Below are positions 24,813 to 35,926 of a DNA stretch of 64,000 bases, one piece after another (the stretch's first letter is position 1; each line of letters opens with the position of its first letter). The DNA is from Campylorhamphus procurvoides (taxonomy: Eukaryota; Chordata; Aves; Passeriformes; Dendrocolaptidae). The stretch lies in assembly GCA_013396655.1 (NCBI GenBank), contig WBMV01000141.1:1070376-1134375 (forward strand), given 5' to 3'. The notes below the pieces were generated by a model. That model was not told the DNA's origin. It ran no database searches and worked only from the letters and a program-made list of their open reading frames with translations. A program made the position numbers and the translations under genes.

Positions 24813-26624
24813 TAAAAGAAACATAAGTGGGCAAGGGAGTTTATAAGAAATTATAATGTATATATATTATTTTCGGCATTATATTTGTAATTCTTATATA
24901 TTTATTATTACAGTAGTACCTAGGTGTCAAAATCAAACCTGTCTGTACATTTCACAGTTACAGAACCAGCACAGCTTCTGCCTAGAACACTCACAGCCAA
25001 ATGTAACTCCAGTGGATATAAATGGGATCCATGCATTTGCACTTACACTCTGCATTTTTCCCCTCCAGTCGTGCCTCTGTAGTCAGACACTTCTTTGAAA
25101 CTTGGTGTTTGAATCAGTCCATGCAGATGCAGTTTCAGAATCTGGGTACATTTGCTTTTCTTGTTTTTTGTGGTTTTTTTTTGTTTTTTTTTTTTATCAA
25201 AGATACTAATTTTGCATCAGCAAATGCTTTTGCTGTTAACAATGCTTTTTCCTTCTTATTTTTTTTTTAAGATTCTAAAAGTATCAGTGTCCTTGAAACC
25301 TGCAGTAGGCATTGACTGGTGTTGCCAGGTACTTAGATAAAATGAGGATTTAGATCTTTCAGCTTATCTATTATGCATTGTTTCCAGCTCTGGAAAAAAA
25401 AAAAGTAGAGAAAAGAAAGAGTAAAAATGTTCACCTCCAGCAATGTTAAAAGTGAAGTGCAGTTGTGCACCACATTATCACAAGGTCAGAGTGATTGACC
25501 TTGGCATCATGATGAGAACTTGAGTGACAGGTTGGACACAGTAGTCTGGGTCTCACCCTAAACCTGAAACCCTTTCAAAATCCCTCTCCCTGCTCCTTTG
25601 GTACGGGGTTGTTTAATTCCTCCTGCTGATATGTTCAAAACCTTCATTTGTCTTTGAGGTAAATATAGCCTTGGGGGGTCCTGCAGTAAAATTAGGAGTA
25701 AACAAAAAGGTTAAATTGCCACCTTGTCAAGAATTTTAAACTCATACTTGCAATTCACAAGTCACAACCCTCCATCTAAGCTTTGTGGCAGGTACTAACA
25801 CAATCTATTGATTTTTATGAAGAATCAATAATACTAAAAAAATGTGATTTTACTTCTGGATGCTGACAGGATAGAGAGAAGACTTTAAAATAAACTCAGA
25901 AGAGTGAAGAATCACTGAAATTAATAAGTTGCACCCCTGTGCACTATTCTCTGACATCCAGAGAGATAGATGACTTCTGTTTACTAGAGTGTAATAGTCA
26001 AAATAGAGGTACTAGAGACAAATTTAAGGTAGAACAGTGTCAAAGAACTGCCTTAGAAATCAAGTAACCAATAATGGGAGAGAAAAGGTATAGGCCACCT
26101 CTTTAGTTCCTAATCATTGCTGCCAAGTGCTGAGTGTACATTACTAGTTCTTAAAGTATAATATGACTTGTGATTTGCTGGTAAGTCACTATATAGTATC
26201 AAGTTATCTCTTCTGCCACCAGGTTCATCACGGACAAATAGACTGGGCTTATTAAGATGGAGTTGACCCTTATGGGAGTATCTTCAATGTGAGGCAGAAT
26301 TTACACAACATTTAAACTCACAGGTGCCAAAAGGCTAAACTCAGCATACCCCTAATTCATGGAATAACTCGCATCTATTAATTTCCACATAGTTTTATTC
26401 TCTCTATCTCACAGCTAAGAAAACAGGCTGTCAGGTTATTTTATCTTTGTTTTGCATACTTTTGTAGAAACAAAACAGACTTTATGAATTTTTTTGAAGA
26501 TTATACTTTCCAAGCTCCTTCTTTTGCATGCATTCGCAGAATCTTTTGAAATAACATCATATCTTATTTATTTTCCTTAATTCCTCTGCTTTTGCAGCTA
26601 TACTGCAAGATTTTCATCCACAGA
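24813..26624. other. Non-coding stretch, no gene seen
   Basis: AT-rich DNA with T runs near 25,160-25,195 and 25,258-25,270. The open frames there are Phe-rich artefacts. Nothing was recognised. Confidence 0.65.
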
Positions 26625-26790
26625 GCATAGAATCATTAAGGATGGAAAAGACCTCCAAGATCATCAAGTCCAACCTTTGACCAATCACCACGTTGTCAAC
26701 TAGACCAGAGCACTGAGTGCTGTGTCCAGTCATTTCTGGAACACTTCCAAGAATGGTGACTCCAGAACTTCCCTGGGTAGTCCATTCCAT
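26625..26790 (-). mobile_element. CR1 LINE fragment
   Basis: The plus strand reads CATAGAATCATTAAGGATGG, then AAAAGACCTCCAAGATCATC and AAGTCCAACCTTTGACC, and later TGGTGACTCCAGAACTTCCC with TGGGTAGTCCATTCCA. This is the reversed CR1 3' end of the subfamily with 'AATCATTAAGGTTGGAAAAGACC'. Only about 165 bases are kept. The 129-codon plus-strand frame that begins just downstream (26,809-27,198) is outside the element and is not recognised as a protein. Confidence 0.88.
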
Positions 26791-29700
26791 TTGCAGTCAT
26801 GGTAGGGAATGACACCAGACCACAGCTCATCCACCATGTCAGAGTGCAAAGGTCTTCTACAGATCAGTCAGATCCTTGACTCTGAGTATAAAAGATGGAC
26901 AATTTATATGAGTTTTATGCAAAACTATTTGCAAACACTGAATCCACCAACCATGTCAACTATTTTACTTGGTACTTTTAAGTTTTATAACAGAAAAATC
27001 AATTTTAAGAGTGTTAGGGAAGTTGTGTGCATCTGTTTTATTATTTATTACTCTTATAATCATCATTTTCAGCTTTGCATAACACCATCAATAAAATGCA
27101 GCATGCAGGAGTCTCCCACCCTATTATATAAATGCCCAGAAGCATGTTTACAAGTCCCTTATGAAACATTCTTTCTCATTAATAGATCTATTGCCTAACT
27201 CAATCCTGCTGGAGTAGGTGACTCAGAGCATGAAGCAGTTATGCACTGGCTGGAAAGGCTTCTTGGCACTGAAGTAGCCCTGAAGCAAAAGCTTAGGATA
27301 TGAGAGAACCTAAAGACTGAGGTAGATAAGACATTGTATGGATCTCCCAGTATTCCTTAACTACTGATGAATGTAGATAATTCAATATTCAATGAAAATT
27401 TAATAATTACTTGGTTTATAAGAAGTTCCACCAAAAGATGTGAATCTACTAACAATAATAATGACAAATACATGACAAAAGTTTACAGGTTGGGACTATA
27501 TCAAACTATGCAGCCTCTACTAGAAAGAAGAAATAAGTTTTTCAGACATGAATTATACTATGATTTCAGCTGATCTCATATCAATCCATGAAGTGGATTC
27601 AGTCAGGAATCCATGAACTACCCATGGAGTCTTTAGTTAGGACACAATGTGATATGCTGAAAATGGCTGAACTAAAATCATCTTATGCCCAAAACCTGCC
27701 CCTTATTTTATTGCAAAAAAATCGAATTGCATCCTAACATTCTGTATAATGGAAAATATGAATGAAAGTACAGAAAACTAGCATCATATATTTCTGCTGC
27801 TATACTGTATGATCATTCACCTACATACTGAAGCCAGTTTCCCTACCTACTGTGAGATGAAAAAAGAAGGCTCCAGCACCAGTAGCTCTAGTTCAAATTC
27901 CACACCTGGTACTACTTAGTAATGTATATGTAAAAATTATTTTGATAGACAACACAAATATAATCCCACTCAGACAGCATTACACTCCTAACTAATGTTG
28001 CCAGCTCAACTCGCTAATTCTAACACATAGATATAGATTTTCTACTGTTATATTTGCCATGTCTCAGAGTTAAGTTTTTAGTTAAAGACTGGGGGCATTG
28101 ATCCCATAGATGGACAGATGTAATATAGAAACTGCATTTTTCTGCAGATTAATTCCTCCTGCTGGTTTATGAATAGCTGATATCCCAGTATAACAGAGAA
28201 ATCCAAGCAGCTGTAGCAATTAGACATGACAAAACATTTTCCACATACTGTTTTGTCTAATGAACTGTCAGAAAGTGCAGTTTCCCTGACTTTTAATGAC
28301 TGCACCACCCACAGTTAGGACTTAATTCATTTTCTCAAAGGCATCCTTTTTAAAAGTCAGTGGTCCCAGATTGGACTTTTGCAAAACAGCCCAATGCAAT
28401 AAAAAGGTAACATCATGATAAGCAGTATCTTTTGGAGCAGTCATCCTTTTTCATTTAGAAAGAACATTCATTTGCTTACCTAATGCATCAAATCCTCTGC
28501 CTTCACAAATCAATGACAGTTCGATCATCAAAAATAAGGTCAGACTCTAGTTGACAAATGTTAAACATTTCTGTCATAATATCTTGAATAAATTAGTAGA
28601 ATTTAGAATACCTGCATAAATTATCAGAAAACAAAACATTAATACTCTGCTGCACCTAAGACCCCTAGGAAGTTCTGAATCACTTGTTAGAAAGCTTAAT
28701 TTCAACTATTAAAAAATAGGTATTTCATTGTGATTATGGATAAATATGAACTAGGGCTGAAATCTGGCAAGTGTGGGAAATAGAACTTCTTAGGTAAAAT
28801 GTTGTCCATGAATCTGAAAAAGAAAGCCGTTTCCATTGTACATTTTAAGAAACATTTTCCTTATTATCTCTTTCTGTATTTTTATTTTATTAGCATGATT
28901 CTCATAAAGATGGAAACCATGGGATTTTATATTCTTCTTGTCATCAATAAAAATCTTACTTGATATGAAGGATGTTTGTTTTATAGTAGTGTTGTAATGC
29001 ATACAAAAAGAACATAATGGTGTTGAAACAAGGCATCTGCACACATAAGCATAAACTGTATATTTTTTTGATAACTACAGTGTTCCAATAGATACGAGAC
29101 CAAAAAACAATTTACTTCTAAATGAAATCTTCACTTAGACAGAGTTCTCTGATGGTTTCCCTTACCATATACTTTAAGATTGAACTCAAATCAGGGTCAG
29201 AGGAAAGCTTCAGACTAAATAGTATGTAAACACCTGCTTACTGATAGCCACAAGTTAAGGAAAGCCTGGGGAAACCCTACCAAGCTCAGCTTTCTACAGT
29301 CACTGGTGAGACCAATTATTCTACAGAGTAGAAAGACCAATAATTCTGACACAAACTAAAGTTCAATTAAAATTTTAAACAGGAAGATTGAGAGCTTGAC
29401 TTGCTCTCTCTAGCAAATGAAAAAGCCAAATGATGAGGTGAGTGGGAGGCTTTCATGGAGCTGACATGAATACATGACATGGTATGTGGTCATGGAGAGG
29501 AGGATGGTAGACAAACTCAGTGTACAGGGAGTCAAGAGAAGCCCAGGAGTTCCCACAGATAATGCAGTGTGCTGAAGTAAATCAGGGTTTGGGTTCTTGT
29601 AGCTGCCTGAACCAATCCCTTAAGCATATGAATGAGTGCAAATATTAATCTCTCCTTTTAAGATGTAAGTATTGCTTTCTGGGAAAGTGGCATAGGGAAA

Positions 29701-31129
29701 GAAAAAAAATACTTGTTGGGAGGAAGGCTGAGCAATAAGGTTTACCCTACTTAATTTTTTTGTTTAAAGATTATTAGTAATGGAAGAGAATAAGAGCATT
29801 TGAAAAGCAGTGCCTAAAAATGCATAGCTTTGCATTTTCTATGAGGTGACCATTTTATGTATAGAACATAGTATTTAGATAGAAGGTCATATAAATTACC
29901 AGAGGTGCTCAGATGTTACCTCATATTCAAGAAACAAGCTGTCATTTGTGCAGATCTGAGTCTTTCAGTGTTCCAGTAAAGCAAACACCAACCTATCTCA
30001 TCTTGAAAAAGGAGGAGTGTCCTGCACTACTTTCCTATGATTTGGGTTCAGCGTGATCATCTACTGAGGAGGAATATCTAGTTTAAGTAGTGTTTTTAAG
30101 TGGGCAGTAATTCTAGGCATCAGATTTTATGAGTCCAGAGAAGTTTTAAGCAATAATATAAAAAACTTACTGTTTGTTATTTCAGTTTGGAAAAGTATTC
30201 ATTAAATCCCCAGTAAAATAAAAGAAGACTTGAGTGCCAAAATATCTCTCTTACTCAAGAGAGACACTTGTAAAAAGATGAATGGGATTAAAAGATCTAA
30301 AATTATGTGCACTAGCTGAGTGATCTTGGACCTTTATTACATATCACACACTGAAACATGGAAACAGTTGTTATAAGTTGTTAGCTATAAACCACACAGA
30401 CAGTCTTGATCAGCAGAATTCTTTATAGCTGAAAAAGAAAATTAATTCTGCAAACTATGTGGTAAACTGAGTTGTCAGCTACAGTAAATCTAGGCTAATC
30501 CCTCCATGAGAATTCTGGAGACTACATTACATTTTTAGTGTTGCTTTATAACTGCACAAGTTCTGTGCTGAGGTTCCATTGTGAATACAAATAAAACTGC
30601 CCTAAAAATAATGTTAAATTAAGAAGTTATTAATTTTCACACCAGTATTCATATAAAAACAAATATTCATGTTTCATTAATTCTGGTAAAAGAGGAGAGG
30701 ATGTAATTTGCAGTGTTGTAAGGTGGGTTTTTTTTCTTTTACTAGTAGCAAATTACTTATGATACTAGATTTTACACTTTTATATTCAAATGAATTAAGC
30801 AAAATATTACCTTGTACTGCTTGTAAGAACATTTTAAAAAAATCTTGTGCATCTTTAGTTAGAAGGAAGTTGCTATGTCTTTTCTCACTTTTACCCCTCT
30901 AGCAGGACAGTTCTTCCAGAAATTAAGTTATGCCTTCATGATAAAACAAGGAAACAAAACCACCTAACCAGCTGATTAGCTGCTTGCTTGCTTCACAGGA
31001 AAGGAAGACAACGGAAAAATATCAGACCTTTCGCTTTTCAAGGACAAATTGAAACAGGGCTAGGGACCATTTTACAATGACAAAACAATTCTGTCTTTTA
31101 GGCTGATGCACGTGATCTGTTCATCCCCC
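26791..31129. other. Non-coding stretch, no gene seen
   Basis: This holds a 129-codon frame at 26,809-27,198 (plus), which has no ATG at its start and no recognisable domain. Otherwise frames are under about 85 codons. I could not recognise any repeat family in these 4.3 kb. Confidence 0.6.
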
Positions 31130-31455
31130 AGCGTGATCAATACTGGGGGCTGCCCTGACCCAGGTGTAGCACCTTACACTTGGACATTTTGAACTTCATG
31201 AGGTTCTCATGGGCCCACTTCTTGAGGTTGTATAGCTCCTTCTGGATGGCATCCCATTCTCATGGTGTGTCAGCTGCACCTCTCAGCTTGTTGTCATCTG
31301 TAAACTTGCTGAAGGTGCACTTGATCTCACTGTCTGTCATTGATAAAGATATTAAAGAGCTCTGGTCCCAAGACAGAACCCTGAGGGAAATGGCTGTGTC
31401 AACAGCCTTATGTCCAGGTGGATGCTGGTGATGAAAGATGCCCCTCAGGGGTCTG
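31130..31455 (-). mobile_element. CR1 LINE fragment (internal 3' region)
   Basis: The plus strand carries the reversed upstream part of the CR1 3' region: GACCCAGGTGTAGCACCTTA, then ACATTTTGAACTTCATGAGG, CTCCTTCTGGATGGCATCCC, GTGTGTCAGCTGCACC, TCAGCTTGTTGTCATCTG, AAACTTGCTGAAGGTGCACT, and GGTCCCAAGACAGAACCCTG followed by AGGGAAATGGC. All of these are known landmarks in order. The terminal 'AATCATAGAA' end is absent, so this piece is truncated on both sides. Overlapping frames on both strands (about 83 and 72 codons) are non-coding shadows of the element. Confidence 0.85.
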
Positions 31456-33838
31456 TTCGTTTTTAATGAATGCTTCATTAAAAAAGAATCAGCTTTTTAA
31501 TTAACCAAGGCACTTGACCTAGACTTCAGTAAAAGCCATGGCTGTCCTGCTCAATTCAACCCCCTCCAGGAGCAGTTAAGATGCTTAAGCATGTGAAATT
31601 TAAGTGATATTTCAGTTCTTCGGGGTGTCAGATATTTACATAGCACCATCAGAAGTGACAAGACTAAGCAACACCTTTCCTCCCTAGGTGGGAGCCAGGT
31701 AAGAGGCCTGCAGTATTTAATGGGGCTTAGATACTTATGGTAAGAGTATCAAATTCCCGCCACTTTGAGAAGTCTGGGAGATACAGATTACTATGTTGTC
31801 ATCTTAGATTGGCTGGAGAAGCCACATGATACTGATACTCAGTCCTTGCGGAAAAAAACCTAACCAAACAAACAAAAAAATCGAAACAAAAACAAATGTA
31901 AGAGGTCTGTACTTCTAAAAAAATTGTGTAACTGTCTTTGACAGTTTTCATATTAAGTCCTTTGCTACCCATACATTTTCAAAGCCATATTGTGCAGTAC
32001 TTTGTAAATGAAGCATACAGTATCTGGGAGATTTAATGACTAGTTATATACAGATTGTACAAACTATGTAATCATATTGCCTAGACATGTTTTGTAGATA
32101 AGTGCAAAAATAGTCTATTTTATGGCGATGTTAAAGACAGATTTCTGAAGAAGTTTGGGAGAAAGTTGTCTTCAGGAAATTCCATGATTTCAAATTACAT
32201 TTGATCAAAAGAAGCAGCACTCTAAATCAGATTTAACTAATCCTTCAGTGAGGGTTGTTCAAAGTTCAGAGTGGAAATGAAACAGAGCTGCAATTAGAAG
32301 ATGGGGCCACAACGATTTCTCCTCATAGCAAGAAGTTAGGTTTGGATTTCTGCCATCATCTCTGACTGATATTTTATGTGTGATTTCAGCATTGTGCAAA
32401 GCAAGTAAAATAAATAAATAAAACCCCCATATCCTCTAGAAATAGATTAAAATCAGGGATTTTGTTTGACATAAGACTAAAATTTAAGAATATTGACAGT
32501 GGAATCTTAACATTAGTTTGGAATATCCAAGTTTCATTGTTCTGACTACATGAAGAAACCACTTTCCTGACTATGGGGCGCTTGAGGATATTGTCCTCTG
32601 ATGATTTATTTCTGGCCTGGGGAACCAAGTATATTGGTCAATATTATATGTGATTCCTGGTGACTGAAAAAAAAAAACAACCCTCATTCAGTTTCAAATG
32701 ACTGAGCGCTGTTTTTCCAAATATATTTAAATTATGTTATTTGAAATTATGTTTTAATATAAGGCAAAGGAATGATGCAGATTAAATCTACAATAGTCTT
32801 GTTCCTATACAGGTTCATACAAGGCTGCATGAAATAATAAACATATAGCTGAAATGGAATAGATTTTTGCAAACTTTGTACGAAAAGTGCAAGTCATATT
32901 AAGGTGGAAAACAACATAGAAATTGAGATGAAATTTTAAGAGTTTAAATTAATGTTATAAACAAGAACAAAAATATATTTGGGCTCCTTCATCTACATTA
33001 TCAATGTTTTAAACTTTTTTATGATTTTTTTTGGTTTTTTGGGTTTTTTTTATGTAGTGTTTTATGAAGTGCCCCAGGGAAATTCTATGGAAACACCAAG
33101 AAACAGACAGAATTTCCATGGCCCTGTAGCAGTGAAGGAAAGCCATTGTCTTTCTGGTCTTTCTATAGGCAATCATTTCTTAAATGGGCTGCCCTTTAGG
33201 TTTACACTTAAGATCCTGGACTACATTTCGGTTACAGTCTAAAGAGAAGGGTTCAGGAAAAGAGAAGTTGCTACAGAAGTGATGAGACTTAATCTTATTC
33301 ATTAGAGCATCAGTGTCTTGCAGTTTAGAAGCAGACACAATCTATTGAAGTTTTAGTGAATGCATTTAGTGATTGCTCTGACTGACTTGTGACATGGAGT
33401 CACAAGACATCAGAAGTCACCTGGAGGAGGTCAGGCCCAAAGTCTAGTCACAGGGAGGGTTAGATGGTGAGCCAGCTTCAGGGGGCTCAATGTCCTCCAG
33501 GGTATGACATTCTCTCTCCTTTTGTCACAGAGGGCAGTTTCAATTAGGACAGCTGCAATCAGATCAGCCAATCTCCCATTCAAGGCAGGTGTCTCTTGTG
33601 AAAGAGAATGATGCCAGTCTCTCCTAAGACTCCATAGTTGGGTAGCCCATGTGCTTTTCTCTAAGAAGGTCCAACTCTGTTATCTGACATTAAGTAGGGA
33701 AGTCCTACCTCTGTTATATTGTTTTTATAAGAAAGATGACAGTTCTAGGTACTATGTCAGGCTTGTTCTTTTATCATGAATAAATTAGAAGGAACTCAAC
33801 ATGATGTTTCACAGCTACACTGCTGTTATTATCACCCA
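31456..33838. other. Non-coding stretch, no gene seen
   Basis: Contains an A/C tract at about 31,853-31,893 and a T/G tract near 33,021-33,050. At 33,395-33,560 there is a slightly GC-richer patch that faintly recalls CR1 but could not be matched securely. No frame is recognisable as a gene. Confidence 0.6.
31853..31893. repeat. A/C-rich low-complexity tract
   Basis: A runs with CC or C interruptions (AACCAAACAAACAAAA-like), in the same class as 13.2 kb and 50.1 kb. Confidence 0.8.
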
Positions 33839-34560
33839 TTTATTCTGCTTTCGGTAGTCTGGTATGCAAAGGACCTTTTTCTGATGTTCAATGATAATGA
33901 CACACTGGGTGTATAAAAAGGTCCCCATCCGCCGCAGGGTATCCACATCCCATGTGCTCTGAGTCCCTGAGAGCTTCCAGGATCAGGGCTGTTCCATAAG
34001 GAGGATGAGCCAGGAGCCATAGTAACCCAACCAGCATCAAGGCAGAGCCCTCACCAAAAAAGGGCTCAGCCCTGTGGCACCTGGACACAGAAAGAAGGGT
34101 AGGGTTGCTTGACAAGGATAGGCTGTACCAGCAGTCCAGTGACATTCAGACAAATTCACAGGGGCAAGGCAGGTCCAAATTCTATCCAATAAGTCCACCC
34201 AACAAATCAGGAATAGGAGAAGATAGACATTAGTCTTGAGGCAGTAGCAGCACAGCCCAAGAGCTGAATGGGGGCCCAGCCTGAGTTGAAATAGGACTCC
34301 TGGGCCACAGACAGAGGAACAAGGAAGTCCCTGGTGAAGTCAGTGAGAGCCATTAGGACGTTCTTACTGCAGTAGCCAATCCTTACTGCCTTTCTGTCTC
34401 CAGACCTTGCACCTTTCCTTTTAACTTGGGCATTGCTCACAGTGAAAGGAAAGATACAGCAGGTATAAATCAGTTGGTATGCAGCATAGAGAGCCAAGGG
34501 CCATCACCATGATCTATTATTTCTTCTTCAGGAGCAGTTATGGATCAGGGTTTCACTGCT
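33839..34560 (-). other. GC-richer block, possible LTR-like repeat
   Basis: About 720 bases are noticeably richer in G and C and in mid-length words than the flanks, and contain several open minus-strand frames (62, 85 and 96 codons, in different frames). On the minus strand a TATA-like CTTTTTATAC lies at 33,920-33,911 and an AATAAA at 33,844-33,839, about 70 bases apart, a spacing seen in retroviral LTRs between promoter and poly(A) signal. The composition recalls avian ERV LTRs, but I could not identify terminal repeats, a primer-binding site or a target duplication. It could instead be a decayed exon cluster or a regulatory block. Confidence 0.3.
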
Positions 34561-34970
34561 CTTGGCACTGCAGTTGAGAGCTCTTCCACACGGGAATCAC
34601 TGCTCTGCTTCATGAGGCAGGTAGGGAAACAGGGGTAAAAAGGAGAAGAAAGATGGATGAATCATATAATTCTGTGCAGTGAACAGCACTCATATCAGCT
34701 CCTGTTTAAATAGTTAATGAAAATTGCTCAGTATTCCTTTGCTCCCTCCCCTTCCCAAGGTTCATAAAGCCAACTGTGGGAGCTCTGAATTGTTGAAGAG
34801 AATCCAGTTAACTCATTTTTCTCTTTTAACTTGACAATTTAAGTGGTTTCACTGTTTATAATGTGTTTGTTTATAGATACATGTGTTTATGTCCCCGTGA
34901 TGTCTTTAAAACACTCTACAGTAATTTATCTGTATTTCAGAAGTGAGGGTTGTTTCTTTTCAGGGTTTAG
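34561..34970. other. Non-coding stretch, no gene seen
   Basis: Sequence of ordinary AT-rich composition between the GC-richer block and the GT tract. No feature was recognised. Confidence 0.6.
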
Positions 34971-35164
34971 CTTTTTGTTGGGTTGGGGTTTTTTGTTTTT
35001 AGTGGATTTTTTTCCCCATCTGTTTGTTTGTTTGCTTTGTGATTTTGGGGGTTTTTTTGCTTGTTTGTTTTGTTTTATTTTAAGTTTGGGGATTTTCGGT
35101 TTGTTTTGTTTTGTTTTTTTCTTGTTGCTTTGTTTTTGGGGACTTTTTTGGTGTTTTTTTTTTC
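34971..35164. repeat. Long GT/G-run low-complexity tract
   Basis: About 190 bases of T runs and GTTT units with six or more runs of three to five G on the plus strand (for example GGTTGGGGTTTTTT near 34,981 and TTGGGGGTTTTTTT near 35,046). It generates the longest open frames in the window (137 codons plus, Phe/Cys-rich, and 118 codons minus, Lys/Pro/Gln-rich). Both are rejected as composition artefacts. The spaced G runs on one strand could favour G-quadruplex or R-loop formation. Confidence 0.85.
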
Positions 35165-35895
35165 CCCCCAGTAGTTTGTTCTTCTGTTTTCGGATGTGGA
35201 AATATTTTGGATCATGCAATGCACTGGTTCTTTCAGAACAGTCTTTTTGTCCTTGAGGGGTAAGGTTTATTAAGATTCTCATTGCAAAATACTTCCATGT
35301 TAGCCAGGAACTGGGGGAGGACAGTGATATCAGTTACCAGGAATAAGTGTTGCCTTCTGACCTCTTATTAAAAGAACATAACCCACATCGCCTGCCTAAT
35401 TGTTATGACTGACCCTTTTCATGTCTATTCACAGTTCAATTAATTGGATATTACTATTTCAGAAAATACCTGGATATCTCACTGTTTTCCTATGGTAAGC
35501 TCTGGGTTCAATTAAATGAAAATGCCTGTGTTTATCTTGTTTTGCTCACTTTGCAATGCTTAATTAGGTAGATAGAGAAATAGTGTCAGTCAGTATGAAA
35601 AGTATCCGTGTCAAAGATATTGTTGCTTATCTATATTCTACTTTTGTGAAGATACAGTTGTTGAGTGGAAGCCTGCTATTAATTCTCATCTTTCAATATG
35701 GGATAGATTGAAATCCATCTATGTTCAAAAACTGGTCTATTCAAGCAGTGGCAGACCTCCATTCTGAGAGACAGTATTGCTTATCAGAGCACACAGAATC
35801 GGTTCTGCTTTGTATATTATTAAACATGGTTATAGGCCACATGCTTGGAAAAAAACCCAGAAATAACTTTTTTTTTCACGAAAAAAATGCCATCC

Positions 35896-35926
35896 TTTAT
35901 TTATATGCATCATTTATTTATATGCA
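35896..35926. repeat. Short direct repeat, 14 bp, 17-bp period
   Basis: TTTATTTATATGCA occurs at 35,896-35,909 and again at 35,913-35,926. Confidence 0.9.

Noticed and set aside
26809..27198. 129-codon plus-strand frame downstream of a CR1
   Set aside because: No ATG at its start, ordinary AT-rich codon mix, no known domain, and no splice or poly(A) context that would support it.
33395..33560. Possible additional CR1 fragment
   Set aside because: Only scattered words (CACCTGGAGGAGG, AGGCCCAAAG) recall CR1. The landmark order could not be confirmed by eye.
34843..35282. Overlapping frames of 137 (plus) and 118 (minus) codons
   Set aside because: Both arise from a 190-base GT-rich tract without stop-forming words. 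The predicted proteins are Phe/Cys-rich and Lys/Pro-rich, which is a composition artefact.
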